Shown here piece after piece: positions 11,136-20,200 of a stretch of DNA of 64,000 nucleotides (its first letter is position 1; every line of letters starts with the position of its first letter). The notes under the pieces are model-generated. The model was not told the DNA's origin. It saw only the letters and a program-made list of their open reading frames with translations, and did no database searches. The position numbers were made by a program, and so were the translations under genes. This DNA comes from Plesiocystis pacifica SIR-1 (GTDB taxonomy: Bacteria > Myxococcota_A > Polyangia > Nannocystales > Nannocystaceae), in the NCBI RefSeq assembly GCF_000170895.1, contig NZ_ABCS01000038.1, positions 19,638 through 83,637 of the forward strand, read 5' to 3'.

Positions 11136-11141
11136 ACCCTA
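11136..11141 (-). promoter_or_regulatory. Putative -10 element for the DLRDPF-repeat gene
   Basis: TAGGGT followed by 6 nt and the GTG at 11129. The arrangement supports that GTG as the start. Confidence 0.55.
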
Positions 11142-11238
11142 GCAGGCTCGCCCAGGGCAGCGCCATGGACTTGACGCGGCCCCCAACGGGAAGCTGGGCG
11201 TTGTCGCGCGCTCCAGGAGCCAATCGGCCCGCTGGGCA

Positions 11239-11805
11239 TCAGGCGCCAAGCTCGATGCCGGCGTAGAGCTCGTCGACGGGGAGTGAGAGCTGCAGGGACG
11301 CCACGCTGAGCACCTCGCCCGCGCGCGCGTTGGTCTCGCTCCAGCCCGTCGCGGTGCGCTCGATGACGGTGACCTGTGGACGGCGGTGGGAGATCAACAG
11401 GACCGCCCGCAGGTTCGGGAGCTGCTTGTAGTGGCTGAGCTTGTCTCCCCGGTCGTAGTCTTCGGTCGAAGGGCTCGTGACCTCGACGAGCAGGGTCGGG
11501 TTGATGACCGCGTTCGCGTCGATCGCCGCGGTCTTGCGCTCACCGCAGACGACCGTGACGTCGGGGAAGGTCGACAGATCCGTGGCCTCGACGCGGACTC
11601 TGAGGTCCGAGGACGACACCCGGCAGCGCTTACCGAGGGCGCCGATGAGCAGGCCGATGGCAGACGCAGCCAGGTCGGCGTGGGCAGGTGTCCCGCCAGC
11701 CATGGCGTAGATCTCACCGTCGCAATACTCGAGCTTGACGGTGCTGAGCTCGAGCAGGCTCAGGTAGTCTCGATAGCTGTGGTGGACGCGCCGGGCAGTG
11801 GGCAC
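11239..11805 (-). CDS. Uma2 family (DUF820) endonuclease-like protein
   Basis: A 188-aa protein of the Uma2/DUF820 family, related to the PD-(D/E)xK nuclease fold. Visible family features are KLEYCDGEIYAMAGGT near the N-terminus, FPDVTVVCGE, and LLVEVTSPSTEDYDRGDKLSHYK, which contains the Asp and the E-V-x-S-P-S-T-x-x-Y-D motif. The GTG at 11805 is preceded by TACCGT at 7 nt; an in-frame GTG three codons earlier is possible. Uma2 proteins are numerous in cyanobacteria and myxobacteria and often stand alone as here. Nuclease activity is predicted from the fold only. Confidence 0.85.
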   Translation of the reverse strand: MPTARRVHHSYRDYLSLLELSTVKLEYCDGEIYAMAGGTPAHADLAASAIGLLIGALGKRCRVSSSDLRVRVEATDLSTFPDVTVVCGERKTAAIDANAVINPTLLVEVTSPSTEDYDRGDKLSHYKQLPNLRAVLLISHRRPQVTVIERTATGWSETNARAGEVLSVASLQLSLPVDELYAGIELGA

Positions 11806-11836
11806 GAGCACCACGGTAGCACGGTCCGCGCTCAGC

Positions 11837-13768
11837 TCAGCTCAGCGCACGTGGATCGGTGAGCTTGCCCGTCACGGCCGAGGCGGCGGCGACGGCCGGG
11901 GAGACCAGGTAGACCGGCCCCGGCGCGCCCATGCGCCGGTCGAAGTTGCGGTTGGTCGTGCTCGCGGTGGTCTCGCCCTCGTAGGGGATGCCGGGGCCGT
12001 TGCCGATGCAGCTGCCGCAGCCCGGGGCCGAGACGACGGCGCCGAGCTTGGTGAACAGCTCGAGCAGGCCCTCTTTTTTCGCCGCGGAGGCGACGTCGTC
12101 GCTCGACGGGGTGACGGTGACGCGGACCTTGTCGGCGAGCTCGCGGCCGCGCAGGACCTCGGCGGCGGCGCGCAGGTCGGCGAGGGAGCCGCCGGTGCAC
12201 GAGGCGATGACGACGTTGTGGATCGGCACGTCGCCGACCTCGGCGAGGGACTGGCGGTTGCGCGAGTCGCCGGGGGTGGCGACGGTCAGCGGGACCTCGT
12301 CGAGGTTGACGTGGATGGTCTTGACATACTCGGCGCCCTCGTCGGGCTCGACGAAGCGCTCGGCGTAGTCCTGGCCGCGGGTGGTCTTCAGGAATTCGCG
12401 CAGCGGGGCGCAGGGCTCGACGATGCCGGTCATCAGCCCGCCCTCGACGGTCATGTTGGTGATCACCGAGAGCTCGTCGACGTTCCACTGGTCGAGGCCG
12501 GGGCCGCCGAGCTGGATGACGCAGGTGTCCGTCGGCGACTCGCGCCACTGCTCCTCGCGGAAGAAGGGATCGCCGATGAGGTGCAGGACCAGGTCCTTGG
12601 GCGAGAGCACGCCCTTGGCGTCGCCCTCGACCCACACGCGGACGGTCTTGGGCACGGTCACGGGGATCATCCCGGTGCGCAGGGCGAAGGCCATGGCCGT
12701 CGAGCCCACGCCGAAGGCGAAGGCGTTCATGACCCCGGCGGTCGGGGTGTGGCTGTCGGTCAGCACGATGATGTCGCCGGGGCGGGCGTAGTCCTCGACG
12801 ACGATGCGGTGGCACACGCCCTGCTTGAGGCGGCCGGGGCCGTGGAGGCGGATGCCGTTCTTCTCGCAGGCCTCGATCATCTCCTTGGCGAGGTTGCGGG
12901 CCGGGAGCAGGCGCTTGTTCTTGACGGTGAGCGGGACCGTGTCGCTGTCGATGAGCACGAAGTGGTCCTCGAAGGCGGCGGCGAGCTCGGGCTGGTGCAC
13001 CGGGGCGCTGCCCCACTCGTCGGCGTAGAGCTTCATGACCATGCCGCCGGTGTACTCGTGCATGCCGCGGAAGTCGGCCTCGCACAGGATCTGATCGCCG
13101 GGCTTGACGGCCGCGATGCCGAATTTTTCGGCGCTGTCCGGGCCGCGCCAGGCCTTCTTGGCCACGATCTTCTCGATGCAGTTCATGGGCCGGGCCTCGA
13201 CCTCGGTCGAGTAGGTCGGGCCGACCTCGCCGGCGAGCACCTTGGTGCCGTAGGGCATGAGCCCGCCGGCCTCGCTCACGGCGCGGAAAAAGGGCGGCAG
13301 CGCCTGGCCGAGGGCGCCCAGGTCGACGTCCTCGCCGGCCTCGAGCCGGTCGATCACCCCAAAGTCGGTGGTGAAGGGCAGGCCGGCGTAGACCATGTTC
13401 TCCTGGAAGATGCGCTGGAAGCTGCGCGCAATCACGAGCTCGATGCCGGCGCCTTGGTGGGCGACCACGGCGACCTCGCGGGAGCTGCCCGAGCCGTAGG
13501 CGTCGCCGCCCACGACGACCTGGAAGCCACCGCTCTTGACGCCCTCGACCTCGACGGTCTCCTTGAAGTTCTGCAGGAAGTAGGGCCCGAGGATCTCGCC
13601 GGTGTAGCCGAGGGTGCAGGCCGCTCCGTTGATCATCGCGTCGGTGTTGACGCCGAAGTGGAGGGCGGGCGGATCGGCAGGGCTGAAGTCGGGGTCCTCG
13701 CCTGCGAGCTGTTGCGCAACGAGCTTGGAGTCATCGGTGAGCCAGAGGAGTCGACCAGTCAGCAACAT
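11837..13768 (-). CDS. Aconitase/isopropylmalate-dehydratase family enzyme with swivel domain first
   Basis: A 643-aa protein. Residues of about 1-220 form the swivel (small-subunit, LeuD-like) domain with GDAYGSGSSREVAVVAHQGA and SFQRIFQENMVYAGLPF. The catalytic large-subunit-like domain follows, with LTDSHTPTAGVMNAFAFGVG and three Fe-S ligands in ASCTGGS and APGCGSCIGNGPG. This order is that of AcnB (swivel before catalytic), but the AcnB N-terminal HEAT-like domain is missing. The start ATG at 13768 follows TATACT by 9 nt and keeps the gene clear of its neighbour; a longer open frame exists upstream but would overlap DUF4188. The reaction could be aconitate hydratase or a related dehydratase; sequence alone does not decide. 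Confidence 0.85.
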   Translation of the reverse strand: MLLTGRLLWLTDDSKLVAQQLAGEDPDFSPADPPALHFGVNTDAMINGAACTLGYTGEILGPYFLQNFKETVEVEGVKSGGFQVVVGGDAYGSGSSREVAVVAHQGAGIELVIARSFQRIFQENMVYAGLPFTTDFGVIDRLEAGEDVDLGALGQALPPFFRAVSEAGGLMPYGTKVLAGEVGPTYSTEVEARPMNCIEKIVAKKAWRGPDSAEKFGIAAVKPGDQILCEADFRGMHEYTGGMVMKLYADEWGSAPVHQPELAAAFEDHFVLIDSDTVPLTVKNKRLLPARNLAKEMIEACEKNGIRLHGPGRLKQGVCHRIVVEDYARPGDIIVLTDSHTPTAGVMNAFAFGVGSTAMAFALRTGMIPVTVPKTVRVWVEGDAKGVLSPKDLVLHLIGDPFFREEQWRESPTDTCVIQLGGPGLDQWNVDELSVITNMTVEGGLMTGIVEPCAPLREFLKTTRGQDYAERFVEPDEGAEYVKTIHVNLDEVPLTVATPGDSRNRQSLAEVGDVPIHNVVIASCTGGSLADLRAAAEVLRGRELADKVRVTVTPSSDDVASAAKKEGLLELFTKLGAVVSAPGCGSCIGNGPGIPYEGETTASTTNRNFDRRMGAPGPVYLVSPAVAAASAVTGKLTDPRALS

Positions 13769-13871
13769 GTGCGCGGGAGTATAGCGGTCGAGGGCCCGCC
13801 GACAGAGGGCGGTCTTTGCGTCCAGACCCCCGAATTGGCCCGTTTGGGGCCTGCCTGAGGTGGCGGTCAGC

Positions 13872-14402
13872 TCACGCCGCGTCGGCTTCGTGTTTCTCAC
13901 TTTGTCGAGCACTCGCGCGGCCTGCATCGATGCGCGCCGTGGCGCTGTCGGTGCGCCGCGTGATGGCCACGGGCTCGGTGGCCGCGGCGAGGCCAAAGGC
14001 GGGCATGTTGACGTAGACGGTCTCGTAGTTTCCCGGGCGCACGAGGTAAGTCTCGTGCCAGATGCCCACGTCCCCGCCGACGCCGACGCGCTTCATGAAG
14101 CGCACCCACGCGGGCATGTGGCGGCGCTGCTTGGCGCGCGCGTAGTCCTCGAGGTGTTGGTGGGAGCGCCAGTACTGCAGGACGATCATCGTCTGGCCAA
14201 ACCACGCGTGGTGGCCGAGGAGGCCGAGCTCGGGCGAGGCGCGCAGCTCGCTGAGCATGCCGCCCATGGCCATGAACACCGGCAGCCAGTGGCTCGGGCG
14301 CCACCACTTGTTGATGCGCATGCCGGTGAGGAACACGACGACCTCGCCGTCGAGCTCGGGGGGGATGAAGGCGGTGAACTTGTCCGGGGTGGTGGTGCTC
14401 AT
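13872..14402 (-). CDS. DUF4188 family protein (monooxygenase-like fold)
   Basis: A 176-aa protein of the DUF4188 family, recognised by FLTGMRINKWWRPSHWLPVF, the LGHHAWFG segment and the QYWRSHQHLEDYAR helix followed by GIWHETYLV. The family resembles a dimeric alpha-beta barrel and has loose similarity to haem-containing aldoxime dehydratases and small monooxygenases. No catalytic assignment is possible. It is divergently transcribed from the TetR regulator, and the 121-bp gap contains two palindromes, so it is probably the main target of that regulator. Confidence 0.85.
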   Translation of the reverse strand: MSTTTPDKFTAFIPPELDGEVVVFLTGMRINKWWRPSHWLPVFMAMGGMLSELRASPELGLLGHHAWFGQTMIVLQYWRSHQHLEDYARAKQRRHMPAWVRFMKRVGVGGDVGIWHETYLVRPGNYETVYVNMPAFGLAAATEPVAITRRTDSATARIDAGRASARQSEKHEADAA

Positions 14403-14419
14403 GGTGGCTTCGCGCTCGA

Positions 14420-14436
14420 TGTAGACGACGTAAACA
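14420..14436. promoter_or_regulatory. Candidate TetR operator, site 1
   Basis: TGTAGACGACGTAAACA, a 17-bp imperfect palindrome (6 of 8 paired positions). It matches site 2 at 13 of 17 positions, with starts 26 bp apart. It lies just upstream of the DUF4188 ATG. Confidence 0.55.
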
Positions 14437-14445
14437 TGGCGGATG

Positions 14446-14462
14446 TGTAGACAGTGTCAACA
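14446..14462. promoter_or_regulatory. Candidate TetR operator, site 2
   Basis: TGTAGACAGTGTCAACA, arms of 8 bp around one central base with a single mismatch. The complement contains TTGACA, a possible -35 for the DUF4188 promoter, so binding would block it. Confidence 0.65.
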
Positions 14463-14523
14463 TGGATCTGGGAAAAAGTTTCTACTGGTAACATCGAGGG
14501 CCTCGACGTAGGCTCCGGGGCCA

Positions 14524-15258
14524 GTGGCGCGGTCCAAGGGAGCTTCTGCGAAGTCGAAGGGTGCTCGGCGCAAGTCACGCGGGGCGACCTACCACCACGG
14601 CGATCTGCGCCGCGCGCTGATCGAGGGCAGCCTCGAGCTCATCGCCGAGCGCGGGCCCGAGGGCTTCACCCTGCGCGAGGTCGCTCGGCGCGTCGGGGTG
14701 TCTCACGCCGCGCCCTACCGCCACTTCGCCGACCGCGACGCCCTGCTCCTCGCCGTGGCCGAGATGGGTTTTGCCGAGCTGCTCACCCGCGGCCTCGCGG
14801 CCCAGGAAGCCGTCGAGGCGGGGGACCCCCTCGCCCTCGCGCGGGCGCGGCTGCGATCCTTTGGCGAGGTCTACCTGGGCTTCGCGGCCGAGCATCCGGC
14901 GCACTACCGCGTGATGTTCGGTCGGGCCATCAGCGCGCCCACGCCGGGGCTGCGCGACGCGGGCGAGGGGGCCTTCGCGCTGCTCGAGGTCCAGGTCCGC
15001 GGCGTGCTCGAAGCCCTCGCGCGCGCGGGCGAAGGTGACGGTTCAGAGCCGAGCGACCGACGGGTCCACGATCTGGCCATGGCGATCATGGCGGGGGTCC
15101 ACGGCCTGGCGATGCTCGCCCTCGACGGGATGCTCGCGGACGTGCCCGTGGGTCCCGAGGCGGCGGCGGCCCTGCGTCGCTCCGAGCGCTTCGCCACGCT
15201 GAGCTCCGTCGTCCTCGATCTCATCGACGCGGGCTTGCGGGCGCGCGACCTCGACTGA
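14524..15258 (+). CDS. TetR/AcrR family transcriptional regulator
   Basis: A 244-aa regulator. The N-terminal HTH spans about residues 20-70: YHHGDLRRALIEGSLELIAE, then GFTLREVARRVGVSHAAPYRHF, the classic TetR recognition helix and turn. The C-terminal ligand-binding region resembles the TetR_C_33/WHG group (ARARLRSFGEVYLGFAAEHPAHYRVMFG). The GTG start follows a Lys/Ser/Arg-rich tail-like N-terminus; TAGGCT lies 9 nt upstream. It faces DUF4188 across two matching 17-bp palindromes, so autoregulation and repression of that gene are likely. Confidence 0.9.
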   Translation: MARSKGASAKSKGARRKSRGATYHHGDLRRALIEGSLELIAERGPEGFTLREVARRVGVSHAAPYRHFADRDALLLAVAEMGFAELLTRGLAAQEAVEAGDPLALARARLRSFGEVYLGFAAEHPAHYRVMFGRAISAPTPGLRDAGEGAFALLEVQVRGVLEALARAGEGDGSEPSDRRVHDLAMAIMAGVHGLAMLALDGMLADVPVGPEAAAALRRSERFATLSSVVLDLIDAGLRARDLD

Positions 15259-15305
15259 TTTTTTTAGGGCCGTCGGGCATCCTCTCGTGGAGGTTGCCGC
15301 GCGGC

Positions 15306-17156
15306 TCACTCGCACGACAGCCCGAGGGCGTCCTCGACCCGCACGGAGGTCACGGCCAGGCTGCCCGCGGCTTCCCCCGCGGTGTAGGCGAGGCTGAGCA
15401 CGGCGCCCTCGCTGGCGGGCCAGTCGCTCGCCGGCCAGCCCTCGTCGCCGTCGAGGAGCTCCCGCCAGCGCACGCGGATGGTCCGGCCGTCGTCGAGCAC
15501 CCGCGCGCCCTCGAGGGCCGTGACCTCGCCCAGGTGCGCGTCGAGATCGATCTGCAGCTCCCGGTCCCAGACCTCGAGCTTGACGTTGAGGGGGCCGTCG
15601 GCCGGGGCCCAGTCGTCGATCGGCGCGGTGAAGGGCTCGAGGCTCAGGCCGAGGCTCGGGACCTCGACGTGGACCTCGACGCGGGCAGGGTCGGGGAGCA
15701 CGCGCAGGACGATCGCGGGGCGGCCGACGGCCTCGTCGACGCTCACGGGCGCCGCGGACAGATCGTCGCCGTGGACGGCCGGATCGTGGGCGAGGACCCC
15801 GAGCTCCGCGGCGCCTCCGGGCGCGTCGCCGAAGTCCAGCTGCGCGCGCCAGATCAGCCCGTGGCGGTCGCGCCAGCCCGTGCGGTTGCGGATCAGCGCG
15901 GCGCTCGGGCCCGCGCCGGGCTCCGCCGGCAGGTGCAGGGCGCCCCCGTCCTCGAACGCCGGACCCGTCGCGCCCTCGCGGTCGACCAGGCCGTCGCCGA
16001 GGCCCGCGTTGACCCCCAGCTCGCCGTCGTCGAAGCCGTCCTCGACCACGCGCCACAGCGGGTGCTCGACGAAGCCCAGGCCGTCGCGCAGGTGGGCCTC
16101 GTTGCTGGCGCAGTGGTTGCCCGAGGTCTCGATGAAGCGCGCGAACAGATCGTCGGCCTCGAAGCCGTGGTGGTAGATGTTCATCATGTCGCCCTCGCGG
16201 AAGTCGTCGAAGCTGGTCATCAGCGCGAAGCGACGCTCGAAGCTGCGCAGGTGCTCGAGGTAGGGCTGGCCGCCGACGTCGGGGAAGAAGCCCGGGCCCC
16301 AGAACTCGTAGTGGCTGTCGGGCTCGTGGGTCTCGTAGTCCTGGGCGACCTGGGCCGGGTAGTTGGCCCCGCAGCGCGCGAGGGTGCCGGTGTAGAGCTG
16401 CGGATACTGGTAGGCCAGCATGTTCGCGCTCCGGGCCCCGCCGGAGGAGCCCATGGCGTAGATCCGCGAGCGGTCGATGGCGTAGTGCTCGAGGGCCCAC
16501 AGCGTGCCGAGGTAGGCCAGGCCCATGCGCACGTCGACGTTGACGCTGTTGCCCGCGTCGTTGGGGGCGATCCACAGCAGCTCGCCCGCGTCGAGCTCGT
16601 TGGCGTAGCCGTTGCTGGGCAAGCTGCCGTTGTTGCCGGAATTAATGAACACGATCAGGCCGTGGGGGGTCTCGCCGTCGTAGCTGGGCGGCACGCGGAG
16701 GTCGTAGGTGGCCGCGCCGAGGTCGAGGCCGGCGTCGACGGCTCCGGGCGCGACGGGGTCCTCGACGGGCTCGACCCCGGCGAGGGCGCCAAGGGAGAGG
16801 TTGGTGTGCTCGCCGACCGCGAAGGGCGGGGGGCCGTCGGGGGCGGTGCTGCGGCCGGGCGGGACCGTGGACGGAGTCAGGCCCTCGCACAGACCCTCGG
16901 CGGGCTCGCCTCCGGTGGTGTCCGTCTCGGACTCCGTGTCGGTCGTGGACTCGGTGTCCGTCTCGGACTCGCTGGACCCCTCGCTCGTCCCGTCTTCGGT
17001 GGTGTCCGCGTCGTCGGTGCTGTCTTCGCCGACCTCGTCCTCGCTGCCTGCGTCTGCTTCGTCCGCGCCGCCGTCGTCGGAGCACGCCAGGGTGAGCGCG
17101 AAGGCGGCGAGGATCAGGGCGGGGGAGGACTGGGTAGAGACGGTCGTGCGCGGCAT
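15306..17156 (-). CDS. Lipoprotein esterase of the alpha/beta-hydrolase fold
   Basis: A 616-aa lipoprotein: signal peptide with lipobox LTLAC (Cys25), then a long Asp/Glu/Ser/Thr linker (SSESETDTEST type) to about residue 85. The catalytic domain has LIVFINSGNNG (oxyanion-side strand), and GSSGGARSANMLAYQYP with the nucleophile Ser238 in a G-x-S-x-G elbow. The segment after it resembles LpqC/feruloyl-esterase or PHB-depolymerase-like carbohydrate esterases. The last 200 residues form a beta-rich module of unknown role. The acid and His residues could not be placed with certainty. It probably hydrolyses esters on the cell surface. Confidence 0.75.
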   Translation of the reverse strand: MPRTTVSTQSSPALILAAFALTLACSDDGGADEADAGSEDEVGEDSTDDADTTEDGTSEGSSESETDTESTTDTESETDTTGGEPAEGLCEGLTPSTVPPGRSTAPDGPPPFAVGEHTNLSLGALAGVEPVEDPVAPGAVDAGLDLGAATYDLRVPPSYDGETPHGLIVFINSGNNGSLPSNGYANELDAGELLWIAPNDAGNSVNVDVRMGLAYLGTLWALEHYAIDRSRIYAMGSSGGARSANMLAYQYPQLYTGTLARCGANYPAQVAQDYETHEPDSHYEFWGPGFFPDVGGQPYLEHLRSFERRFALMTSFDDFREGDMMNIYHHGFEADDLFARFIETSGNHCASNEAHLRDGLGFVEHPLWRVVEDGFDDGELGVNAGLGDGLVDREGATGPAFEDGGALHLPAEPGAGPSAALIRNRTGWRDRHGLIWRAQLDFGDAPGGAAELGVLAHDPAVHGDDLSAAPVSVDEAVGRPAIVLRVLPDPARVEVHVEVPSLGLSLEPFTAPIDDWAPADGPLNVKLEVWDRELQIDLDAHLGEVTALEGARVLDDGRTIRVRWRELLDGDEGWPASDWPASEGAVLSLAYTAGEAAGSLAVTSVRVEDALGLSCE

Positions 17157-17260
17157 GGGCAGGCGCCACGCTAGCGCTCGGGTGGGCTTGTCTACCGGTC
17201 AATCCCAAGGGAAGCGGCGCGCTCGAACATGGTTCGGCTCACTCGGGCAGCGCCGCCGGA

Positions 17261-20200
17261 TCATTCGTGTTGGCTGAGCCACGCGTTGATCTCTTCGAGC
17301 AGCGCGGCGCGCTCGTTCGTGGGGTCGCCCGCCTCGTCCGTCTGCGCCGAGGGCTCCGCGCGCTCGTGGGCGCCCGAGGCGTGCGGGGTCTCCTCGCGCA
17401 GGCGCTCGAGGCTGCGCTTGGCCTTGCGCGCCAGGGCGATGGCCTCGGTCCGCGAGGCCGGCGAGGTCTTGGGCTCGGCCGCGCCCGCGTCTGCTCGGGC
17501 CGGCGCCGCCGCGGCGACCTGCCAGCGCGCCCGGGCGAGGTTGAACTCGGTCTGGGCGAGGACGACGGGGTGCGCCGCGTCGGCCTGGTCGAGCAGGGAC
17601 ACGCCGCGCTCGAGCACGACGATGGCCCGGGTCACGCTGCCCGGGTGCGCCTCGGGGTCGCGCTCGAGCTCGCCGATGCCGATCCACAGCAGGTGCTGGG
17701 CGAGCTCCTCGTGCTCGGTGCCGAGGACCTTCTCGCGCAGGTTGAGGGACTTGCGCTGGAGCTCGAGGCTGTCCTCGACCTCGCCCTGGCGGTGCATGGC
17801 CTTGGCCCGACCGCCCATGGCCAGGCCGACGAGCTCGTGCTCGCCGCCGACCAGATCGCGCCACACCCCCTCGGCCTCGCGGTAGCTCTGCTCCGCCGCC
17901 GCGTAGTCCCGGCGCTCGAACAGCAGCTCGCCGGTGTTGTAGTGGATGAAGCCCACGGAGTTGTGGCGCTCGCCGTAGGTCGACAGGGCCACGCGCTTGG
18001 CCTGCTCGAAGGTCGCGAGCGCGGCGTCGAGGTGGCCGAGCTCGGCCTCGGCCGTGGCCAGGTTTTGGTACACGCTGACCAGCCGGGCGTTGTCGGGGCC
18101 GAACAGCTCGATGAGGATGTCGCGGGCGCGCTCGAAGGCGGCCTTCATGGCCTCGTGGTCCGCGAGGCTGTGGTGGGCGATGCCGATCTTGTTCCACGTG
18201 CCCGAGACCGCGACGTGCAGCCCGCCGACGTCGGCGTAGGCGGCCTCGTAGATCTGGAGGGCTTCGCGGTGGAGCTCGAGGGCCTGGCGGTTCTTGCCCT
18301 GGTAGCGCAGCAGGGTGCCGAAGCCGTTGAGGGCCTCGGCGCGCAGGGGGTGTCCGCGGCCCAGCTCGGCGTCGACGATGGTCAGGGCGCGCTCGAGCTC
18401 GCTGCGGCCCTCGTCCCAGTGGGCCAGGCGCTCGCGGGTCACGGCCAGGTGCAGCAATTCCCGACCGACCTCGACGTGATCTTCGCCGTAGAGGGTCTCG
18501 ACGATGTCGACGACCTCGAGGCGATCGGCGAGGGCGCGCTCGTAGTCGCCGCGCTGGTGGGCCAAGGTCGCGCCGGCGCGCAGCAGCCGGGCCTTGGTCT
18601 TGGGGTCGCCGTCGATGCGCTCGAAGGTCGAGGTCCCGATCCGGTGCCACAGCTGGGCCTCCTCGAACGCGCCCTCGGCCGTGTGCGCCTCGGTCAGGCG
18701 GTTGCTGGCCTCGATGGTCAGCTCGTCGTCGCCGGCGGACTGGGCGAGGAGCCAGGCCTCGGTCAGCTCGAAGATGCCGGCGGACTGCTCCCCGGTCAGC
18801 AGGAACAGGCGGCCGTGGGCGAGGTGCAGCTGGGCGTCGAGGGGGGCAAAGTCGAGCTCGATGCTGCGCTCGTCGAGCTTGGTCAGCAGCGCCCGGGCCT
18901 GGTTGTATTGGCCGAGGGCGAGCAGGCCGTCGACGCGGGTCAGCTTGGCCCGGACCTCGATGATGGCGTCGACGAGCTCGGGCTTGGGCTGGCGACGGTC
19001 GAGCTCGTCGAGGAGGCTCGCGCGGCGGCAGCGGAGCGGATCGGGGAGGGTCAAGATGGCGTCGAGGGCCTCGTCGAGGAGGGTCGCGACGCCTGCTCGC
19101 GCGGGCTGCTCGTCGCTGCCCGCTTCGGTCCCGGCCTCAGCCCCGGCGTCGGTCGCGAGCACGGTCGTGACCGCCGCGACCGTGTTGAGCTGGCGATCGA
19201 GGCAGGCCATGCGCAGGTCGAGCATCTCGGCCGACTGCTCGCGGGTGACGTGGGTCGCCTCGCAGGTCTGGACGCCGACCTCGAGCCAGCGCTCGGTCCA
19301 CGCGTCGAGCTCGCTGGCCATGGTCGCCCAGGTGTCGGGGGCGAAGGTGGCCGTCGACGCGGTCAGCCGGGCGCCGATGCGCTCGCGCAGGTCCTCGTCC
19401 CAGACCCCCGCGAGGGACTCGCTGCGCGGGGCGCAGGGGGCCTCGTCGTCCTCGCTCAGGCCGAGGGTCAGGGCCACGCCCGCGCCGGCGAAGGCGAAGG
19501 CGAGGAGCAGGGTCGAGATCAGCACGAGGGGGGTCGAGCGCGGCTGGGCCTCGAGGGCGTCGAGCAGGCTGACCATGTCGACGTAGCGCCGCTCGGGGTC
19601 GGGGTTGAGCCCGCGCTCGAGGACCTTGCGGACCCGGCCGGGGACCTCGCTCGCGCCGGGGTGGCCGCGCTTGATCTTCAGGGCCTCGCCGCGTCGGGGT
19701 CGCTGGCCAAACAGCGCCTCCCACAGCGCCACGCAGAAGCTGTATTGATCGGCCCGGGAGTCCGCGGCCCGGCCGTCGGCCTGCTCCGGCGCCATGTAGG
19801 CGGGGGTGCCCATGATCCGACCTTCGATGGTCAGGGGCGTGGGCGTGGCCAGGAGGTTGGGCAGGGACTTGGCCCGCTGGCGGCGGCGGGGCTCGTCGTC
19901 TGCGTCGGGCTCGTCGGCGGACTCGCGCCGGGCCCGGCCGTTGGTGTCGAGGATGCCCTCGGCGTGGGACTCGAAGGCGGCGTCGCTGGCCGGGATGGCC
20001 AGGCCAAAGTCGAGCACGCGGACGCGGCCGTCGTGGCCGACGAGGACGTTGTCGGGCTTGAAGTCGCGGTGGATGATGTCGGCCGCGTGGGCGGCCGCGA
20101 GGCCCCGGCCGGCCTGGACGTAGAGCCCGACGATGTCCCGCCACGAGCGGCGCTTGGCCTCGAGCCACTCGCGCATGGTCTGCCCGTCGATGAACTCCAT

